The notes: a model not told the origin generated them from the letters alone. A DNA stretch of 64,000 nt from Bacteroidales bacterium M6 (GCA_001689485.1 LUJQ01000061.1:8546-72545), one strand, 5' to 3'. Positions 1 through 9,220 are shown, counted from the first letter of the stretch. A program made the numbers and translations.

Positions 1-614
1 TCACGGTTGCGGCGCATGTTCATAATCGAATCCTTATACTCCTTGGTCAGCTCGTTAAACACCTGCTGCTTCTGCATCATTTCCATCTGCCGTTCCATCT
101 GGGAAAGGGTTGAATCATTATAAGCCTTTCCTGTAACGATATAGAATTGCGAGCCTGAAGAACGGCGTTCCGGGTTGACCTGGTCGCCTTGGCGTGCTGC
201 CGCAAGTGCTCCGCGCTTATGGAAGTGACCGGGATAAACAATCTCGGCATCCAAGGTATAACCGGGGCCTCCGGCTCCGAGCATCTTGCCAATAGGGGCA
301 TTTTTCGAATCAGGGTCGCCGGTCTGCACCATGAATTCATTGATTACACGGTGGAACAGCACATTGTCATAATAACCCTCCTTTACAAGTTTCAGGAAGT
401 TGTCGCGGTGTTTCGGGGTGTCACCGAAAAGGCGCACCTTTATGTCACCCTCCGAGGTCTTGATTTCTACGAAAGCATCGGCAGCCGAGGCTGCCTGCAC
501 GGTGTTGTTTTTACTATCCATTTTTTTTGATGATTTTCCAAGTGTCATTGCTCCGGCAGCAACGATAGCGGCAACGGCTATCAAAGCCACGAAAAGATTC
601 CGTTTCTTCTTCAT
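1..614 (-). CDS. Cyclophilin-type peptidyl-prolyl cis-trans isomerase (3' end outside window)
   Basis: This gene runs off the left edge of the window, so the C-terminus is missing. The visible 204 residues start MKKKRNLFVALIAVAAIV, a hydrophobic N-terminal segment that should anchor or export the protein. A cyclophilin fold follows from about residue 47: FVEIKTSEGDIKVRLF, the active-site FHRV (87-90) with NEFMVQTGDP just after it, GALAAAR and GSQFYIVTG. Cyclophilins catalyse cis-trans isomerisation of X-Pro bonds, and an exported one would act on periplasmic or outer-membrane clients. After the catalytic core comes a Met/Gln-rich stretch (QMERQMEMMQKQQ), probably a helix inserted in or following the fold. 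The ATG at 614-612 is the only sensible start because it precedes the hydrophobic segment. Confidence 0.93.
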   Translation of the reverse strand, partial: MKKKRNLFVALIAVAAIVAAGAMTLGKSSKKMDSKNNTVQAASAADAFVEIKTSEGDIKVRLFGDTPKHRDNFLKLVKEGYYDNVLFHRVINEFMVQTGDPDSKNAPIGKMLGAGGPGYTLDAEIVYPGHFHKRGALAAARQGDQVNPERRSSGSQFYIVTGKAYNDSTLSQMERQMEMMQKQQVFNELTKEYKDSIMNMRRNR

Positions 615-640
615 ACTATAATATCCTTCCAAAAAAAATA

Positions 641-676
641 ACTCAACTTCTCAGCTTCTTAACTTCTCAACTTCAC
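641..676. repeat. Short octamer-like tandem repeat (CTTCTCAA)n at a gene 3' end
   Basis: The units CTTCTCAG, CTTCTTAA, CTTCTCAA and CTTCACAT follow one another. They abut the stop codon of the minus-strand gene at 681-1058. The period is 8, unlike the 7-bp arrays elsewhere in this window, but the location just past a stop codon is the same. Confidence 0.6.
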
Positions 677-680
677 ATCC

Positions 681-1058
681 TCACATTGCCGAAGCCGGGA
701 ACAGCCGTTTGTAAATACGGCGGAAATTATCGTCGGCAGCCGAAAGCTCGTCGGCACGTGCGGCATAATCGGCGCCATAAAACTGCTCCATCATAGCCCC
801 GAGATAGCGGCGTTCGCGATCCTTATCTATGCCAAGCTGCACCAGGCGACCGATGGCATCCGCAAACCTCCCATTGTCGATAGCAAAAAGATAACGTGCC
901 GCACTGATTACGAACTGCCCTGTGAGGTCTACACGGGCCATGTTGTCGATAAGGAAATCCATATCCTCTTCACAACTCCCGATATGGTTGGCGATATATT
1001 CATAAGTCGCAAGGCCGTCGGCATCCGACATAAGCCGTTTTTTGTCTGATTCTTCCAT
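681..1058 (-). CDS. Small conserved-looking protein of unknown function (125 aa)
   Basis: I do not recognise the family. The predicted protein starts MEESDKKRLMSDADGLATYEY, is helical and acidic in its first half and has no signal peptide or membrane segment. A longer reading frame extends upstream to 1148, but that start would overlap the plus-strand promoter box at 1131-1138, so I prefer the ATG at 1058-1056. It ends just before a short octamer repeat and is separated from the cyclophilin gene by about 65 bases on the same strand, so the two could be co-transcribed. No function can be assigned from sequence alone. Confidence 0.7.
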   Translation of the reverse strand: MEESDKKRLMSDADGLATYEYIANHIGSCEEDMDFLIDNMARVDLTGQFVISAARYLFAIDNGRFADAIGRLVQLGIDKDRERRYLGAMMEQFYGADYAARADELSAADDNFRRIYKRLFPASAM

Positions 1059-1130
1059 AATACCAAGGTATTTAACAAAATCCACTAAGGTAAACGCCCC
1101 CTTCACATACAAAATTAGACATTTTTTCGA

Positions 1131-1138
1131 TAACTTTG
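1131..1138 (+). promoter_or_regulatory. Bacteroidetes -7 promoter box
   Basis: TAACTTTG matches the Bacteroidetes consensus TAnnTTTG. It lies about 107 bases before the metallophosphoesterase start and implies a leader of about 100 nt. Confidence 0.6.
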
Positions 1139-1245
1139 CCCCCGGCAACAGTTTTTAAAGAGGTGTCTGCGAAATTTTCCAAATAATTTCCGACATCATC
1201 CAGGAAACGAAACGCCGGAAAACCCTCATAAACCAAACAACAACC

Positions 1246-2415
1246 ATGCAACGCCTGTTTACCTTCACCCGCCGCATGCTGGCAGCAGCAAGCATCTGCC
1301 TGGCTGCCTCACCGGCCTTTTCACAAGTCGTCAAACCCAACCCGCAAATTGCCGTCAACCCACGCCCCGAACACGCAGGGTCGTTCACCATGGTTCTTGT
1401 GCCTGACCCGCAAAGCTACACCAAATTCACAGGCAACCAGCCGCTTTTCGACCTCCAGACCGCATGGATTGCCGAAAATATCGACAATCTGAACATAATG
1501 GCAGCCCTTGTCACCGGCGATATGGTGGAACAGAACAACAAACTCACAAACCTCGGAGTGCCGCATCCTCACAACGGCAACCTTACCTCACGTCAGCAAT
1601 GGGAAGGGGCGTCGCATGCGTTTTCATATCTCGACGGGAAACTTCCCTACATATTAGCCCAGGGAAACCACGACGTAGGCACTGTCGCGGCGGAATCGCG
1701 GCACTCGATGCAGCCCGAATTTTTCTACCCCGAACGAAACCCTGCATGGGAAACATGCCTCGTGGCCACAGCCCCCGACTGGCGGGGGATACACACCATG
1801 GAAAACGCCGCTTACGAGTTTGCAGCCCCTGCCTGGGGACGCATCCTGGTCATAGCCTTTGAATTCGCCCCGCGCGACGAAACACTCGACTGGGCCCGCA
1901 GCCTGATCGAAAGCGAACGCTTCCGCAATGACCGTGTGATTATCCTCACCCACTCCATGCTCCACGCCGACAACAGGTTTGTGGAAAGCGAACGCTACCA
2001 GCTAACCCCGCGCAACTGGCCGCGACAGGTGTGGGACAAACTGATAGCCCCGTCGAAAAACATCGACCTGGTTCTATGCGGCCACACAGGCACCCCACCT
2101 GCGGTGCCGGGGAACCCCACCGGCCTATCAGATATCGACTACGGGAGCAACAGCGCCTTCCGCATCGAACCTGCCGCCGACGGACGCCCTGTGCCCGTAA
2201 TGATGTTCAACTCGCAGACCGGCGACGGCGAATGGAACGGTAACGGGGGCGACTGCTGGCTGCGGCTCCTGGAGTTCCTGCCCGACGGCGAAACCATCAG
2301 TGTACGCACATTCTCACCGCTGTTCGCCCAATCGAAACTTACAGGGCATCTGGCATGGCGCGACAGCCCCGACGACCGTTTCACATTCAAAGTGCCCCGG
2401 AACTCAACCGAATAG
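1246..2415 (+). CDS. Secreted calcineurin-like metallophosphoesterase
   Basis: The 389-residue protein opens with a signal peptide (residues 1-26, ending AFSQ). It then shows the metallophosphoesterase motifs in order: DPQ at 54-56 (the D-x-H motif with His replaced by Gln), GD at 91-92 in VTGDMVEQ, GNHD at 140-143, THSML at 235-239 and GH at 279-280. These residues bind the two metals in this superfamily. A D-x-Q first motif is unusual but occurs in some secreted members. The substrate is unknown; phosphomonoesters, phosphodiesters or nucleotides are all possible. It precedes a TonB receptor and two DUF5689 lipoproteins on the same strand. A separate promoter at 2539 suggests it is not strictly in their operon, but a joint role in the envelope is plausible. 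Confidence 0.88.
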   Translation: MQRLFTFTRRMLAAASICLAASPAFSQVVKPNPQIAVNPRPEHAGSFTMVLVPDPQSYTKFTGNQPLFDLQTAWIAENIDNLNIMAALVTGDMVEQNNKLTNLGVPHPHNGNLTSRQQWEGASHAFSYLDGKLPYILAQGNHDVGTVAAESRHSMQPEFFYPERNPAWETCLVATAPDWRGIHTMENAAYEFAAPAWGRILVIAFEFAPRDETLDWARSLIESERFRNDRVIILTHSMLHADNRFVESERYQLTPRNWPRQVWDKLIAPSKNIDLVLCGHTGTPPAVPGNPTGLSDIDYGSNSAFRIEPAADGRPVPVMMFNSQTGDGEWNGNGGDCWLRLLEFLPDGETISVRTFSPLFAQSKLTGHLAWRDSPDDRFTFKVPRNSTE

Positions 2416-2538
2416 ATTTCCTGAGCCACTGCCCCGACACCCTTCCTGCCACCACCCGGAAGCACCCCGTAACAGCACGTATCCACTCATAATTAACGCA
2501 CAAGGCATTAAAATTTTCTATTTTTAATTTATATTTAT

Positions 2539-2546
2539 TATCTTTG
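2539..2546 (+). promoter_or_regulatory. -7 promoter box of the TonB receptor transcript
   Basis: TATCTTTG matches TAnnTTTG and is preceded by a very AT-rich stretch. The predicted transcript would begin a few bases downstream, just before the palindromes at 2563-2609. This also excludes a start codon at 2552 for the receptor. Confidence 0.65.
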
Positions 2547-2562
2547 GAGGCTTGATACGCCT

Positions 2563-2609
2563 CATAACACCCCCTCGAGGGGGTGTTATGCATGCCTATG
2601 GGCATGCAT
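2563..2609 (+). promoter_or_regulatory. Two abutting perfect palindromes in the 5' leader of the TonB receptor
   Basis: Bases 2563-2590 form a perfect 28-bp palindrome with arms CATAACACCCCC and GGGGGTGTTATG around TCGA. Bases 2588-2609 form a second hairpin with arms ATGCATGCC and GGCATGCAT around TATG, sharing three bases with the first. There is no T-run, so a simple terminator is unlikely. It could be an operator, an mRNA-stabilising 5' hairpin or an attenuator. The same arrangement is seen at 9336-9391. Confidence 0.75.
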
Positions 2610-2665
2610 CGGTGCAGTCAACGCGGTTATCAGAACACGAAAAAACAATTAATAACAACCTATCT

Positions 2666-5446
2666 ATGAGATTAAAACTGTTTCTATCGCTGCTGCTGAC
2701 GGCAGTGCTTACAACCATGGCCCAGACAGCCGTGGTGACAGGTAGCGTGATTGACGCCGATACGGGTTCACCCATTGCGGGAGCCGTCGTCACGATTCCA
2801 GACCAAGGTATCTCAGTAACAACAGGCCCTGCCGGCGACTTCCGCATCAGCAATGCCCGTCCAGGTGAAACCGTTATTACCGTGACCGCACCCGGCTACG
2901 ACAATGCAGCCTCACAAGCCAGGCTGTTCAACGGGCAGAGCATCGACGCCGGTGCCCTCCGTCTATTCAACGAATTTGCCGAAAACGAATTCGTGACCGA
3001 CAATCAAAACGAAATGCTCATTGACGAAAGCATGTTTGAGGACGAAGAGGGTAACCAGCAGAGCGTAGGCGCCCTGACCGGTGCTTCCGACGACATCTAC
3101 TACCGCTTCTCGCGCTACGGATATTCGCCGCTCTACTCCAACTACCGTGGTTATAACAGCACATGGTCGGAAACATATATCAACTCCCTCCCCATGAACG
3201 ACCTTATCCGCGGCGGTTTCTCATTCCAGCAGCTTGCCGGTATGACCTCGCGCGCATTCCGCAACTCGACGGCCACTGTCGGGCTTGGCGCATCAGCCTA
3301 CGGGTTCGGCGCAATCGGCGGAAGCCAGAACTTCAACACCATCACAGAAGGCTATGCCCCCGGATTCAACGGAACCCTGAGCTACACCAACTCGAACTAT
3401 AAATACCGTGCCATGGCAACCTACTCCACCGGCATGCAGGAGAACGGGCTGGCATTCACCATCAGCGCCATCGGGCGATATGCCGACGAAGGCGTGGTGC
3501 CAGGCACTTTCTACAACGCCGGCGGCCTTTTCATCTCGGCCGAGAAGGAATTCAACAAGAACCATTCGGTAACACTCACCGCATGGTGCAACCCACGCCG
3601 GTATGCCAACGGCAAAGCCACGGTGCAGGAAGTGTTCGACCTCACCGGCGACAACCTGTACAACCCCACCTGGGGATGGCAGAACGGCAAGAAACGCTCC
3701 GACAATATCCGCGAGAACTTCGACCCGACCGTGATGCTCAACTATATCTATAAGAACGAGAAAACCTCGGTCAACACCGGTGTGGCATTCCGCTGGGTAC
3801 ACTTCGCACGCACCCGCCTGGCCTATTACAACGGCTCGGATACACGTCCCGACTACTACCGCAACCTCCCCTCCTACTGGGTTAACTTCAACAACGACAA
3901 CCCCGAAATGGAGGCATACTACACCGACCTGTGGCAAAACGACGAAAGCTTCCGCCAGCTCGACTGGGACAGCTTCTACCGTGCCAACTACCTCAACAAC
4001 GTGCAGAACGAATCGCTACCCGACAGCGAGAAGAAAGGGTCGACCTACATCCAGCAGCTGGAACATTCCAACCAGTTCAACTTCATCATGGGTTCAACCG
4101 TCAACCACCGCCTCAACGACCATATGACGCTACAGGGAGGGGTAAACCTGAACTACACCCGCACAGCCGACTATGCCACGGTAAAAGACCTTCTCGGCGG
4201 TGAATTCTGGCGCGACGTCGACGGCTTTGCCGAACGCGACATGAACAACCCCGACGCCAATGCCGACATCATCCAAAACAACCTGAACAACCCCGACCGC
4301 CGCGCCAAACAGGGCGACCGCATAGGATGGGACTATAACATCCATGCACTCAAAGCTCAGGCATGGCTGCAAAACCAGATCAACCTCCCAAAATGGGATA
4401 TCAACTATGGCATCACCATGAGCTACGAGCAGTTCTTCCGCGACGGCCTTATGCGTAACGGACGCGCACCCCTCAACTCCTACGGGCGCTCGGCTACACA
4501 GCATTTCGATGACGCCATGGTAAAAGCAGGCGCCACCTACAAACTCGACGGACGAAACTATTTCTCCATCCGCGCACAATATGGCACCGTAGCCCCCGTC
4601 ATCAACGACGTCTATATCTCTCCCCGAATCAAGGACACCACCGTAGGCGACGTGCGCTCAACCCGCGTATTCTCTATCGACGGTACATACACCTGGAACT
4701 ACCGCCGATTCCGTGGTTCTATCTCGGCATATTTCACCGACATGAACTACGCTACCGAGCGCTACGGTTTCTGGGATGAAAACATCAACGCTTTCAGCAA
4801 CTTCGCGCTTTCAGGCGTACACCGCCAGTATAAAGGCATCGAGCTGGGCATGGCCTACCAGATCACATCATCGCTCAAAGCCACTTTCGCCGGAAACTTC
4901 GCACGCTACCGCTACGCCAACAACCCGATGGGTACACAGTCGTTTGAAAACGGCCTGCATCCCGACATCACCACCAAATACTACCTCAAGAACTATTATT
5001 GCACCTCCACACCCCAGACGGCATTCAACATCGGCCTGGCGTGGAACGCGCCCAAAATGTGGTTCTTCAATGTGGACGCCTCCTGGCTTGCCGACTACTA
5101 TGTGCGCCTGGCCTATCCCCGTCACAGGGTGATAACCGGCCTGGCCGACTATGCAGGCACCGAGCAGAACCTCGTTTCGCTCGTCGACCAGTTCACACAG
5201 CAGGAAAAACTCAAAAACAACTGGGTGATGAACGCTTCCGTAGGCAAGGTCATCTACATCAACCGCAAGGTAAGCCTTAACTTCAACGTGTCGGTTTCCA
5301 ACCTGCTCAACAACCGCAACCTTATCACACAGGCCACCGAGCAGTTCCGCATCGACACCCGCACCTACAACCCGAACGCATACCCCACCAAATATATGTA
5401 TGCCCAGGGGGTAAAGGTGTTTGTCAATGCAGGGGTTCGCTTCTGA
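2666..5446 (+). CDS. TonB-dependent outer-membrane receptor with carboxypeptidase-regulatory-like N-domain
   Basis: The 926-residue protein has a signal peptide (MRLKLFLSLLLTAVLTTMAQ). A carboxypeptidase-regulatory-like beta-sandwich follows (about 22-100: VVTGSVIDADTGSPIAGAVV), then a plug region and a long beta-barrel rich in aromatic residues and Asn that ends in an aromatic-terminated strand (VFVNAGVRF). Such receptors import large nutrients across the outer membrane using TonB energy. No SusD-like gene follows. Instead two DUF5689 lipoproteins lie directly downstream (43 and 25 bases apart) and are probably surface partners in one operon. The ATG at 2666 was chosen because it immediately precedes the signal peptide; an upstream in-frame ATG would lie inside the palindromic leader. 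The ligand cannot be inferred. Confidence 0.9.
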   Translation: MRLKLFLSLLLTAVLTTMAQTAVVTGSVIDADTGSPIAGAVVTIPDQGISVTTGPAGDFRISNARPGETVITVTAPGYDNAASQARLFNGQSIDAGALRLFNEFAENEFVTDNQNEMLIDESMFEDEEGNQQSVGALTGASDDIYYRFSRYGYSPLYSNYRGYNSTWSETYINSLPMNDLIRGGFSFQQLAGMTSRAFRNSTATVGLGASAYGFGAIGGSQNFNTITEGYAPGFNGTLSYTNSNYKYRAMATYSTGMQENGLAFTISAIGRYADEGVVPGTFYNAGGLFISAEKEFNKNHSVTLTAWCNPRRYANGKATVQEVFDLTGDNLYNPTWGWQNGKKRSDNIRENFDPTVMLNYIYKNEKTSVNTGVAFRWVHFARTRLAYYNGSDTRPDYYRNLPSYWVNFNNDNPEMEAYYTDLWQNDESFRQLDWDSFYRANYLNNVQNESLPDSEKKGSTYIQQLEHSNQFNFIMGSTVNHRLNDHMTLQGGVNLNYTRTADYATVKDLLGGEFWRDVDGFAERDMNNPDANADIIQNNLNNPDRRAKQGDRIGWDYNIHALKAQAWLQNQINLPKWDINYGITMSYEQFFRDGLMRNGRAPLNSYGRSATQHFDDAMVKAGATYKLDGRNYFSIRAQYGTVAPVINDVYISPRIKDTTVGDVRSTRVFSIDGTYTWNYRRFRGSISAYFTDMNYATERYGFWDENINAFSNFALSGVHRQYKGIELGMAYQITSSLKATFAGNFARYRYANNPMGTQSFENGLHPDITTKYYLKNYYCTSTPQTAFNIGLAWNAPKMWFFNVDASWLADYYVRLAYPRHRVITGLADYAGTEQNLVSLVDQFTQQEKLKNNWVMNASVGKVIYINRKVSLNFNVSVSNLLNNRNLITQATEQFRIDTRTYNPNAYPTKYMYAQGVKVFVNAGVRF

Positions 5447-5488
5447 TGCCCCGCAGCAACAGTTTTTCACCTAAAAATCAAACAAAAG

Positions 5489-6850
5489 ATGAAAAAATCA
5501 ATTCTATATATCGCGTCGATGCTCGTGGCTGCCGCCGGGTTCACATCCTGCGACGACGATTTCGAGCAGGCGCCGCTGGAGGAGTTCATCCCCCATGCAA
5601 CAATGAAGCCAAACACCACGCTGCAGGAGCTTAAAGAGGCTTTCCACCAGGATGTCAACTTCTACAGCACCGAGGTCGGCACAAAGGCCGACGGCGAGCA
5701 TTACATCGTGTCGGGACGCATCGTATCATCCGACGAGGCTGGCAACATATTCAAGAAAATAGCCATCGAGGATGAAACCGGCGGCGCAATCTTCTCCATC
5801 AACGCCTCGGGGCTTTACGAAACCTATCGTTACGGGCAGATGGTGGTTGTCGATGTGACCGGCATGTGGTATGGCAACTATGGCGCCGGTGTGCAAATCG
5901 GTGGCAAGCCCGACGGCGACCCCGCCACCCAGGCACCATCACGCATGGCCGAAAGCATCTGGACTGCACAGGCTCAGACCGACGGTCTGGCAAACACCGA
6001 CAAAATCACAATCTACGACCTCACCGTGACAGAAGCACTCGAGCTGCACAACGACCCCACCGAGCTGCTGCGCTGGCAGGGACGCCTTGTGCGCATAACC
6101 GACGTTCGTTTCGAGACACCCGGAAAGGAACTCGCCGTGTCGGGACAGACCAACAACACCTCCTACATCATCGGCGACGGCAACAAGAAACTCGCCATCA
6201 ACACCAGCGGATATTCCACATTCTGGTCGACCAAGGCTCCCAAAGGCACCGGGTCGGTGCTGGCAGTGCTGACCAACTACACATCGGGGTGGCAGTTGCA
6301 GCTCAACAACATCGACGGTCTGGAAGGCTTCACACCATGGAGCGACGAACCCGAACAGGAACCTGACCCTGTGGGCTCGCTGGATATCGACTTCGAGGAC
6401 GGCCAGATTCCCGAAGGTTGGGGCAACATTCAGATTTCAGGCGACAAAGCATGGTACGTACCCAAACCGTTCGACAATAACACATACGTGGCCATGACAG
6501 GCTACAAAGGAACGGCGCCATTTGACTCATGGCTTGTTTCGCAGCCGCTCGATGCCTCGCTCATGACAGCAAAGACCCTCACATTCGACACCCAGGTGAA
6601 CGGCTACAAATCCACCACTTCGGCGCTCGAAGTCTACATCCTCGACAATGCCGACCCGGCAAAAGCCAACAAAACCAAGCTCGACCCGGCCCTTGCCGAA
6701 GCTCCGGCCGACGGCTACAGCTCATGGAAGGCTTCAGGCTCAATCAACCTCGCGTCTGTAAAAGGCAAATTCTACATCGGATGGCGCTATACCGCCACCA
6801 CCGACGCCAATTATGCCACCTGGTGCGTTGACAATATCAAAGTCCAGTAA
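5489..6850 (+). CDS. DUF5689 lipoprotein with C-terminal choice-of-anchor-J-like domain
   Basis: The N-terminus MKKSILYIASMLVAAAGFTSC is a lipoprotein signal with the lipobox Cys at about residue 21. Residues about 35-290 resemble DUF5689, an OB-fold-like domain of Bacteroidetes lipoproteins: KPNTTLQELKEAF, HYIVSGRIVSSDEAGNIFKK, IEDETGGAIFSIN, YRYGQMVVVDVTG. The rest (about 300-453) starts LDIDFEDGQIPEGWG and contains DSWLVSQPLD, typical of the choice-of-anchor-J / cleaved-adhesin beta-sandwich. It is the second gene of the TonB-receptor operon and a paralogue of the next gene. I infer a surface-exposed binding role; the ligand is unknown. Confidence 0.85.
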   Translation: MKKSILYIASMLVAAAGFTSCDDDFEQAPLEEFIPHATMKPNTTLQELKEAFHQDVNFYSTEVGTKADGEHYIVSGRIVSSDEAGNIFKKIAIEDETGGAIFSINASGLYETYRYGQMVVVDVTGMWYGNYGAGVQIGGKPDGDPATQAPSRMAESIWTAQAQTDGLANTDKITIYDLTVTEALELHNDPTELLRWQGRLVRITDVRFETPGKELAVSGQTNNTSYIIGDGNKKLAINTSGYSTFWSTKAPKGTGSVLAVLTNYTSGWQLQLNNIDGLEGFTPWSDEPEQEPDPVGSLDIDFEDGQIPEGWGNIQISGDKAWYVPKPFDNNTYVAMTGYKGTAPFDSWLVSQPLDASLMTAKTLTFDTQVNGYKSTTSALEVYILDNADPAKANKTKLDPALAEAPADGYSSWKASGSINLASVKGKFYIGWRYTATTDANYATWCVDNIKVQ

Positions 6851-6874
6851 TAACTAAACTGAATTTCCAAACTC

Positions 6875-9106
6875 ATGAAACTATATAAATCGTTATTGTG
6901 CGGAATGATGGCCATGGCATCTCTTGGCATGGCGACATCGTGCCAGGACAACATCGACGCACCCGAATTCAACCCGGAAGGCCCCGTAGCAACCTGGAAG
7001 CCCAACACGACCATTTTCGACCTCAAGCGCGAATTTTGGGATGATGCCCGCAACTATGCCGTGAAAATCGGGGAAAAACCCGACGGAAGCCACTACATCG
7101 TTTCAGGACGCGTAATCACCACCGACGAACCGGGCAACATATTCAAAAGCATCACCATACAGGACGAAACCGCAGCCCTTACATTCTCGGTCAACACCTA
7201 CAACCTTTTCCTGAACTACCGCATAGGCCAGGAAATCGTTGTCGACCTCACAGGGCTGAACATAGGAAAATACAACGGCCTGCAACAGGTGGGCGAACCC
7301 GCATGGTACGAACAGGGCAACGCATGGGAAGTATCATTCATGCCACCCCAGCTTTTCTTCTCACATGTACAGGCCAACGGCCTGCCTCAGGCCGACAAGG
7401 TAATCGTGCATGACCTTGCATCGATTGCCGACATCCCCGCCGGCGCCGACGGCCTGTGCCGCTGGCAAAGCCAGCTGGTGCGCCTTAACAACATCACGTT
7501 TGTGCCACAGGTCAACACCACCACAGGCGAGCTGATTACAACATTCGGCATCTACAAGGAGAATTTCAACCAAAAAGTAAATCTTGACGGCACAGAGCTC
7601 ACCCTCCGCACCAGCGGTTACTCCGATTTCTTCAACAAGGAGATGCCCACCGAACCGTGCGACATGACCTGCCTCCTATCCTATTACGGAACCGACTGGC
7701 AGCTGACACTCATCGACTACAACGACATCGAGAACGTAGGTGAACCGACCCTTCCCACCGGCACGGAAGACAATCCTTACAATGTTACAGAGGCCATTGC
7801 CAAGATACAGGCCGGTGAAACACCCACAGGCTGGACACGCGGCTATATAGTGGGTACTGTGGCTCCCGAAGTGAGCAATGTGACCTCCGATGCCGACATC
7901 GAATGGGGTGCTGAGGCAACCCTGGCCAACACAGTGGTAATCGCACCGTCGGCCGATTGCACCGACTTCTCGCAATGCATCGTTATAGCATTGCCGCAGG
8001 ATTCGCCCATACGCAAATACGTGGCCTTGCGCGACCATCCCGAAAATCTCGGAAAGGTTCTTGACATCTACGGCACGCTTGACACCTATCTCGGCACCTT
8101 CGGCATAACAGGCAACGCAGGTTCGGCCTCGGAATTCAAACTCGAAGGGGTGGATGTTCCCGACGAGCCTACCCCCGGCGGCGTAATACCCGACGGTGAC
8201 GGCTCGGAAGCATCACCCTACAGCGCCGCACAGGTAGTGGCAATGGGAACTTCCGCAAACGAAGCCGGCAAATGGGTCAGCGGCTACATCGTAGGATGGG
8301 TCGACAATGCCTCACAGACATTCGCCGACGAAAAGAACTGCATGTTCACACTCCCTGCAACAGCACCGACCAACGTGCTTCTTGCATCGAAACCCGGCGT
8401 TACCGACTACAAACAATGCTGCGTTGTAAACCTCCCCACCACGGCAGGTATCCGTGCCGCAATCAACCTCGTCGACAACCCCGGCAACCTGGGCAAGATT
8501 GTAACCGTGAAAGGAACCGTCCGCAAATACTTCGCAATCCCCGGCGTGCGCGACCTCACCTCTTATAAGCTTGGCGAAGGAGGTGGCGACACCCCTGCCC
8601 CGTCAGAAGGGGAACTATGGTCGGCATCGTTCGGCACCTCCGACGAAGGCTTCACCTTCGACATCATCTCGATGTCAGACAAGCTGACTTACGTGTGGAC
8701 TTACGATAAGGAATACCACCACCTCAAAGCATCGGCCTATGTAGGGGAATCGTATGCCTCAGACGCATGGGCGGTTTCGCCCGTGCTCGATTTGGCAGCT
8801 GCCAAATCGCCGGTACTTACTTTCGAACATGTGGTCAACAAATTCCCGTCGCTCGACGTGGCAAAACGCCAGTGCAGCTTCGGCGTGCGTGAGGAAGGGG
8901 GCGCATGGCAGACCCTCCCCATTGCAAACTGGACAGACAACGCCTCATGGAAACCGTTTGCCAACTCAGGCGACATCGACCTCTCGGCCTTCGAAGGCAA
9001 GAAGGTTCAAATCGGATTCCACTACACTTCCGAAAACGGAGCATCAGGCACCTGGGAAGTCACCAACATCCTTATCAAAGGCACCGGCTCCATCACCGTA
9101 AAATAA
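6875..9106 (+). CDS. Large DUF5689/DUF6359 lipoprotein with choice-of-anchor-J C-terminus
   Basis: This 743-residue lipoprotein (lipobox in LGMATSC) repeats the domain plan of the gene before it and enlarges it. Residues about 30-285 are DUF5689-like and share many positions with the upstream paralogue (KPNTTIFDLKREF, HYIVSGRVITTDEPGNIFKS). Two DUF6359-like modules follow (about 293-430 and 445-575); each begins with a PYNVTEA or PYSAAQV segment, then a W-x-x-GYIVG motif, and later an NLGK-V-x-GT segment. A choice-of-anchor-J domain occupies about 585-743 (LWSASFGTSDEGF, SDAWAVSPVLDLA). It closes the operon before a strong terminator. The modular OB-fold and sandwich layout suggests surface binding of a polymer, but that is inference. 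Confidence 0.85.
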   Translation: MKLYKSLLCGMMAMASLGMATSCQDNIDAPEFNPEGPVATWKPNTTIFDLKREFWDDARNYAVKIGEKPDGSHYIVSGRVITTDEPGNIFKSITIQDETAALTFSVNTYNLFLNYRIGQEIVVDLTGLNIGKYNGLQQVGEPAWYEQGNAWEVSFMPPQLFFSHVQANGLPQADKVIVHDLASIADIPAGADGLCRWQSQLVRLNNITFVPQVNTTTGELITTFGIYKENFNQKVNLDGTELTLRTSGYSDFFNKEMPTEPCDMTCLLSYYGTDWQLTLIDYNDIENVGEPTLPTGTEDNPYNVTEAIAKIQAGETPTGWTRGYIVGTVAPEVSNVTSDADIEWGAEATLANTVVIAPSADCTDFSQCIVIALPQDSPIRKYVALRDHPENLGKVLDIYGTLDTYLGTFGITGNAGSASEFKLEGVDVPDEPTPGGVIPDGDGSEASPYSAAQVVAMGTSANEAGKWVSGYIVGWVDNASQTFADEKNCMFTLPATAPTNVLLASKPGVTDYKQCCVVNLPTTAGIRAAINLVDNPGNLGKIVTVKGTVRKYFAIPGVRDLTSYKLGEGGGDTPAPSEGELWSASFGTSDEGFTFDIISMSDKLTYVWTYDKEYHHLKASAYVGESYASDAWAVSPVLDLAAAKSPVLTFEHVVNKFPSLDVAKRQCSFGVREEGGAWQTLPIANWTDNASWKPFANSGDIDLSAFEGKKVQIGFHYTSENGASGTWEVTNILIKGTGSITVK

Positions 9107-9170
9107 AAAAACGGCAAAGGCCAACCCTTGGAGCTGAAATGACTTCATGATTTGACCGAAACTCTACAGA

Positions 9171-9220
9171 CCGACCGTGCGGCCAGCCCCTCAAAAGGCT
9201 ATGCCGCACGGTCGGGTTTT
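9171..9220 (+). terminator. Rho-independent terminator after the DUF5689 operon
   Basis: A 13-bp perfect stem, CCGACCGTGCGGC (9171-9183) with its complement at 9203-9215, is followed by TTTT. The loop contains a small inner pairing AGCC/GGCT. Confidence 0.88.

Noticed and set aside
1059..1148. Upstream extension of the small gene at 681-1058
   Set aside because: It overlaps the plus-strand promoter and adds residues without conserved character.
2563..2609. Invertible promoter of the Bacteroides type
   Set aside because: The repeat arms are only four bases apart and enclose no promoter; no recombinase gene is present.
4868..5470. Long antisense reading frame under the TonB receptor
   Set aside because: It mirrors codon bias of the real gene and has no promoter, start context or known motif.
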